Shown here: piece after piece, positions 60,600-64,000 of the stretch
Layout: each line of letters opens with the position of its first letter
Position numbering within the stretch: position 1 is the stretch's first letter
Assembly (NCBI GenBank): GCA_033032865.1
Contig: JAWHQI010000263.1
Coordinates: forward strand, 310,001 to 374,000
Source of the DNA: Dactylorhiza incarnata
Taxonomy: Eukaryota > Streptophyta > Magnoliopsida > Asparagales > Orchidaceae
Direction of reading: 5' to 3'
Length of the DNA: 64,000 nt
The notes under the pieces: generated by a model
Databases searched by the model: none
Told to the model about the DNA's origin: nothing
Seen by the model: the letters and a program-made list of their open reading frames with translations, nothing else
Made by a program: the position numbers and the translations under genes

Positions 60600-62070
60600 A
60601 CATTCTACAGGCGAGGTGATGTATTCCAGATTCCTGTTTTAATTTCAAAATTTAAAATTTGTGTTCGGAATTTAAAATAACGCGCCGTAAGTAAAATTTT
60701 CACGAGAATTTTCAAATGTTGACCGACCAAAGATTCGTACTCGCGCATCGGTGGACTAACATTTGTACGCAATTTGCTTTGAAATAATTTCTTCCACAAG
60801 TGCTTCAAGGGAGAGAAAAATCAACAATGATGTAGAAATTAACGACAAACAGGATTAATGACGACCTAGGCAAGCAAGCTCTGATTTTTAAAGATCAAAA
60901 CATTTAAGCATAATATTATACTAGCGATCACGAGCGAGAAGGGGTAGAATTGGTATACCAAAAGCTGCCGAGGTGTCGACTTTAGGGATTTGGAAAAAGA
61001 GAGCTTGGAGGCGACTATGGCTGCAACAGGAAAAACAAACGGGCTCTGGAAAGCTGTCGAGAGTTGCACAGGAAGTTTGCGGGCTTGCCGCACGGAAGCT
61101 GGAGGATCAACTCCGTCGGAGACTGCCCGGGGAAGGTTCGACAGAAATATTCGAACCCTCAGAAACTCCTCTGGAGTTGATCGAACTGGCAGCGGTCCAG
61201 GAGGTGCAAAGTCGCCGGTCTGGACAGGAGAAATGGGCGGCGAGATCGTAACCCCAGGCTACAGTTGGCGGAGAACAGTTCGTCAGACCCTTGGAAGGAT
61301 GACGACGTAGGTGGCGCTGACCGACGAGCTAGGCGGGAAGGTGGCGTCGGGCATTCGAAAGATGGAACCGGCGAGCGAGGCTGGGAATTTCGAAAAGCCA
61401 GAAGATAGTCTCTGTCTCTTCCGATTTTCCTCAGCTGCCCGTCAACAGAGGGGGGGAAATGGTTTTAATAGGGAAGCTTAATAACTTCAGTTACAGGAAA
61501 ATAAAGAGAGGATTAATAGGGTGGCTTAAATGAAAATAAAGAAAAGTTTAATGGTGACTCTTGATTTTCAAGCTAACTCCTATATGCCCTTAATGAGATT
61601 AACTTAGGTAACTCCCAAATAAATAATTCTGAAATTATATACAATAACTTCATACTTATATATTCTTTTAAAATATAAAAGTATTGATAATAATATAATA
61701 ATAGCTTAATTTTTATGACATCTCGCTTGCTTGCCTAAATCAACACTACTAATTTGACGGACCTTTTCATTCAGGGTCTTATTGGTCGGTCAAACCAATA
61801 AGCCGGACGCACATGCGCGACACAAACGCGCGCGAATTTTCAAAACAACAAACGCTAACAATGTGCACGGAAAATAAAAGCAAGCGCAATAAAGACGTGC
61901 GCTACACAATTGCGACAAAATAAAAGATAAAGTAAAGAAGCCGCAACGGGTTGCATCACGAGCTCGAATACTACTCAGTGGACACAATTTTCGAGCTATC
62001 TTGCTTAAAGAGCCTCTTGCTGACCTTGATGTCTCTCTGCCCCCTCTCCCGTGATGATATATTGTGATCA
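60600..62070. mobile_element. Inverted-repeat element inserted in copia D (class unclear)
   Basis: The left side contains 'TTGACCGACCAA' (60717) and 'TAGGCAAGCAAGC' (60871). The right side contains the inverted counterparts in mirrored order, 'GCTTGCTTGCCTA' (61726) and 'TTGGTCGGTCAA' (61786). Between them is a GC-rich block (60960-61440) with open but unrecognised frames. Limits are set by the copia D break, not by visible termini. Confidence 0.4.
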
Positions 62071-62309
62071 CTAAATGTCATTTACATTGCCGAGAACCCG
62101 GTGTTTCATGAACAAACTAAGCATAAAATTGATTTTCACTTCATCGAGGACATAGTCAAACTTAAAGAAGTTCAACTACCATGTTTCTGCTGTCTCTCAA
62201 ATTTTGTCTACATCCTTGATCTTGTACTATATACCTTCAGTTTCTATTCAAGTTTAGTTCATATGATAAATATGCTCCAGCTTGCGGGTGGAGTCTAGAG
62301 TGCTATTTG

Positions 62310-62450
62310 TACAAAAACTAAATTATTTCTATCTTGTTTCTTATTTGTTCATATGCATAGTTTCTTATATGCATAGTTTCTTATTTGTACAAAAAGTAAA
62401 TTATTTCTAAATTGTTTCTTATTTGTGTATCGAGGAAAATAAAAGAAGAG
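62310..62450. repeat. Short direct repeats (TTGTACAAAAA-TAAATTATTTCT type)
   Basis: 'TTTGTACAAAAA' with 'TAAATTATTTCTA' occurs twice, and 'TTCTTAT-TGCATAG' twice. No gene. Confidence 0.75.
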
Positions 62451-62595
62451 GTACTGAAAAAGAAAGAAAAAATATGGGTGAATTTTAGGGTGTATTAACA
62501 GGTTTAAAAAAAAAGAAGGGGACAACTAAAGTTGGTGGGGGTGTGGAGGTGAATGTTGGAGGTGTTAAAGAGAAATAGGAAAGAGAGTGGGCATG

Positions 62596-63335
62596 TCAGC
62601 TAGGGAAAAGAAAAGGAATGGTTGTAGGCGTGGGAGAAATTAAATGAAGATGATGCGACAAGAGAGAGAGGGAAGAAAGTAGGTTTTGACAGCTAGTGCA
62701 TGAGGGGGGCAGCTGATGGTATGGAAAAAAGGCTCCTCTCAGGTGGGGTGCAGGAGTGGGAATAAGCGGAAGCATGCATACCGACCGGCTTTTTAGAAGC
62801 GCAGGGAGGGTTGGAAAAGAACGCAGAACATGGAAAATAAAATCACGGGACTGCAGGAGCGCCAACGAGACATTGCGTGGCTCTGCTTCTAGAGTCGGGT
62901 TTAAAGGTTGACGGTGGCTGAGGTGTCGGCCTGGAACGGAGTGGTCAATGGTCGAAGGTGCGCTGCGAACAACGAGGACGGTGCCTGCTCCGACGTGCGA
63001 TGGCGTTGCATGTCCGCAAGAGGGGACGGTGGATCCCTGGGTGCTCATGGTAGAAGGAGCGAGAAGGGCTCCTGCGGGCCGTTGTTTGTTTTTTTCGACA
63101 CCGACTTCGAAACGTGGAGGTGCTGAACTACAACAAGATATGCTGATACGGCGGCCCGCAAACAGAGAGGAGGCGGAGTGGAGTGGATGGACATACGGGG
63201 GTCCGGGATGTCAAATCGTCGGAGAAGCTTCTTCATGGAGGCCTACAGGGAGGCTAAGGAGGTGGACTGTTCGTCGAGACGGCTTTCGAGGGCGTTGAGG
63301 CGTCTGTCGATGGAGTCGAGGTGGGCGGTCAGCGC
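62596..63335 (-). pseudogene. Gypsy-type Gag/leader-like remnant
   Basis: On the minus strand a heptad-rich segment LDSIDRRLNALESRLDEQST (about 63255-63320), followed after a stop by MKKLLRRFDIP, resembles the coiled coil and start of Ty3/gypsy Gag. The rest has no clear domain. Copia E is inserted at its 5' side. Confidence 0.4.
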
Positions 63336-63473
63336 TGTTGAGCGCGAGAGAGCAAACCTTAGGGTTTTTCTTCCTCCTCTTCAATTCTTCAGGACCGGAG
63401 TCTTTTAAGTAATTAGTCACCTTCTTGAATACACTCACCACTCGGTGAGGGAGTATTAGTTTGTATTTTAACA
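63336..63473 (-). repeat. Copia E 3' LTR (138 bp)
   Basis: On the minus strand it runs TGTTAAAATA...CTCAACA and is preceded by a polypurine tract (GCTTGAGGGGGA, 63474-63485). The outer flank is the gag-like segment. The partner LTR is off the window. Confidence 0.65.
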
Positions 63474-64000
63474 TCCCCCTCAAGCTAATACCATAAGCAT
63501 CCAGCATCCCAAGCCTGAGGGAGTAGGAATGAAGGGATTTGCCAGAAATAGCTTTGGTGAACATGTCTGCAAGTTGATCTTCAGAAGACACAAACACCAT
63601 CATAATAGACTGATCCTGGATTTTGTCCCACACAAAGTGGCAATCAATCTCAATGTGTTTTGTCCTCTCCTGGAAGACCGGATTGTTGGCAATATGAATC
63701 GCATCTTGATTATCACAGTGAAGATGCATGGTTTCAAGAACAGGAAAACTCATTTCTCCCATGATAGATTTAACCCAGATGAGTTCACAGGTAGTGACAA
63801 CAATGACACGATACTCTGCTTCAGTGGAGGAACGAGCAACGGCATTTTGTTTTTTACTTTTCCAGGAGATGAGGTTGCCACCAACAAAGATAGAGTAATC
63901 ACTCATAGATCTTCTGTCCAGTGAAGAACCTGCTCAATCGGCATCACAGTATCCATGGACCTTAAGGTGGCCATGGTCATGAAATAGAATATCTTTGTCG
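63474..64000 (-). pseudogene. Copia E RNase H end (element continues off the right edge)
   Basis: The minus-strand frame gives [20 protein letters not shown] near 63830 and HCDNQDAIHIANNPVFQERT near 63680, with LADMFTKA near 63560, the standard copia RNase H end. A TGA replaces the Trp codon of the DADWAGS motif near 63935. The frame reads through the polypurine tract into the LTR. Confidence 0.9.

Larger units (their letters stand above)
58315..62300 (+). pseudogene. Copia D: decayed Ty1/copia pol, with two later insertions
   Basis: Decayed frames follow copia order: integrase end (58340-58700, CCLINKLPSTTLEF), linker, RT (59230-59720, with KFRQIIHDIGFQRSTFDS and a decayed YVDD as VHVDKIITT). 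RT continues at 60135-60600 (DLGPLHYFLGYNV, then ISQRKYGMDLL). The RNase H end is at 62080-62200 (NPVFHEQTKHKIDFHFI). The RT is cut by the LTR at 59721-60129 and RNase H by the element at about 60600-62070. A C10 run is at about 58868. Confidence 0.8.

Overview
This is plant nuclear DNA, very probably from a flowering plant with a large, repeat-rich genome. The signs are LTR retrotransposons primed by initiator tRNA-Met or tRNA-Asp, an RTE-type LINE, hAT-like and Harbinger-like elements, a Helitron helicase, and one split host gene with plant-type splice sites. The GC-rich first exon is compatible with a monocot, but I cannot name a species.

The only host gene I can support is on the + strand: a TOM1/TOM3/THH1-family gene (tobamovirus multiplication protein, a multi-pass membrane protein). 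Its first five coding exons lie at 15976-16095, 26111-26201, 26287-26339, 57584-57676 and 57800-57871. Introns 1 and 3 are about 10.0 and 31.2 kb and consist largely of transposable elements. The rest of the gene is not visible before 64000, so it continues off the window or is truncated.

Layout. 1-1010: end of a Helitron PIF1-like helicase. About 4.16-10.5 kb: a gypsy-type LTR (+) split by a young full-length Ty1/copia element (copia A, -, 4842-9559). 10.5-15.7 kb: noncoding sequence with small direct repeats and minisatellites. Intron 1: a copia remnant, a chromovirus remnant with its 3' LTR, and inside that LTR a full-length older copia (copia B, -, 19599-25237) that itself carries a hAT-like MITE. 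Intron 3: a 1.04-kb tandem duplication; a copia element (copia C) whose two LTRs are now 18 kb apart (30524 and 48552), separated by a minus-strand non-autonomous gypsy element with a palindrome array in its U3, an RTE LINE, and within the LINE a gypsy element with a 1.57-kb inverted duplication and a second hAT-like MITE; then a 36-bp minisatellite, a Harbinger-like ORF1 pseudogene, a tandemly duplicated chromovirus 3' end and a clean solo LTR (55252-56442). After exon 5: a decayed copia (copia D, 58.3-62.3 kb) broken by a solo LTR with a 5S-rRNA-like segment and by an inverted-repeat element, and the 3' end of another minus-strand copia (copia E) running off the right edge.

Almost all coding potential outside the TOM1-family exons is element-derived and broken by stops, frameshifts or insertions. 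Target-site duplications read directly from the sequence (CCCCT, CTCGA, TAATT, GGCTCCGT, GTCAGGAT) give a relative order of insertions.
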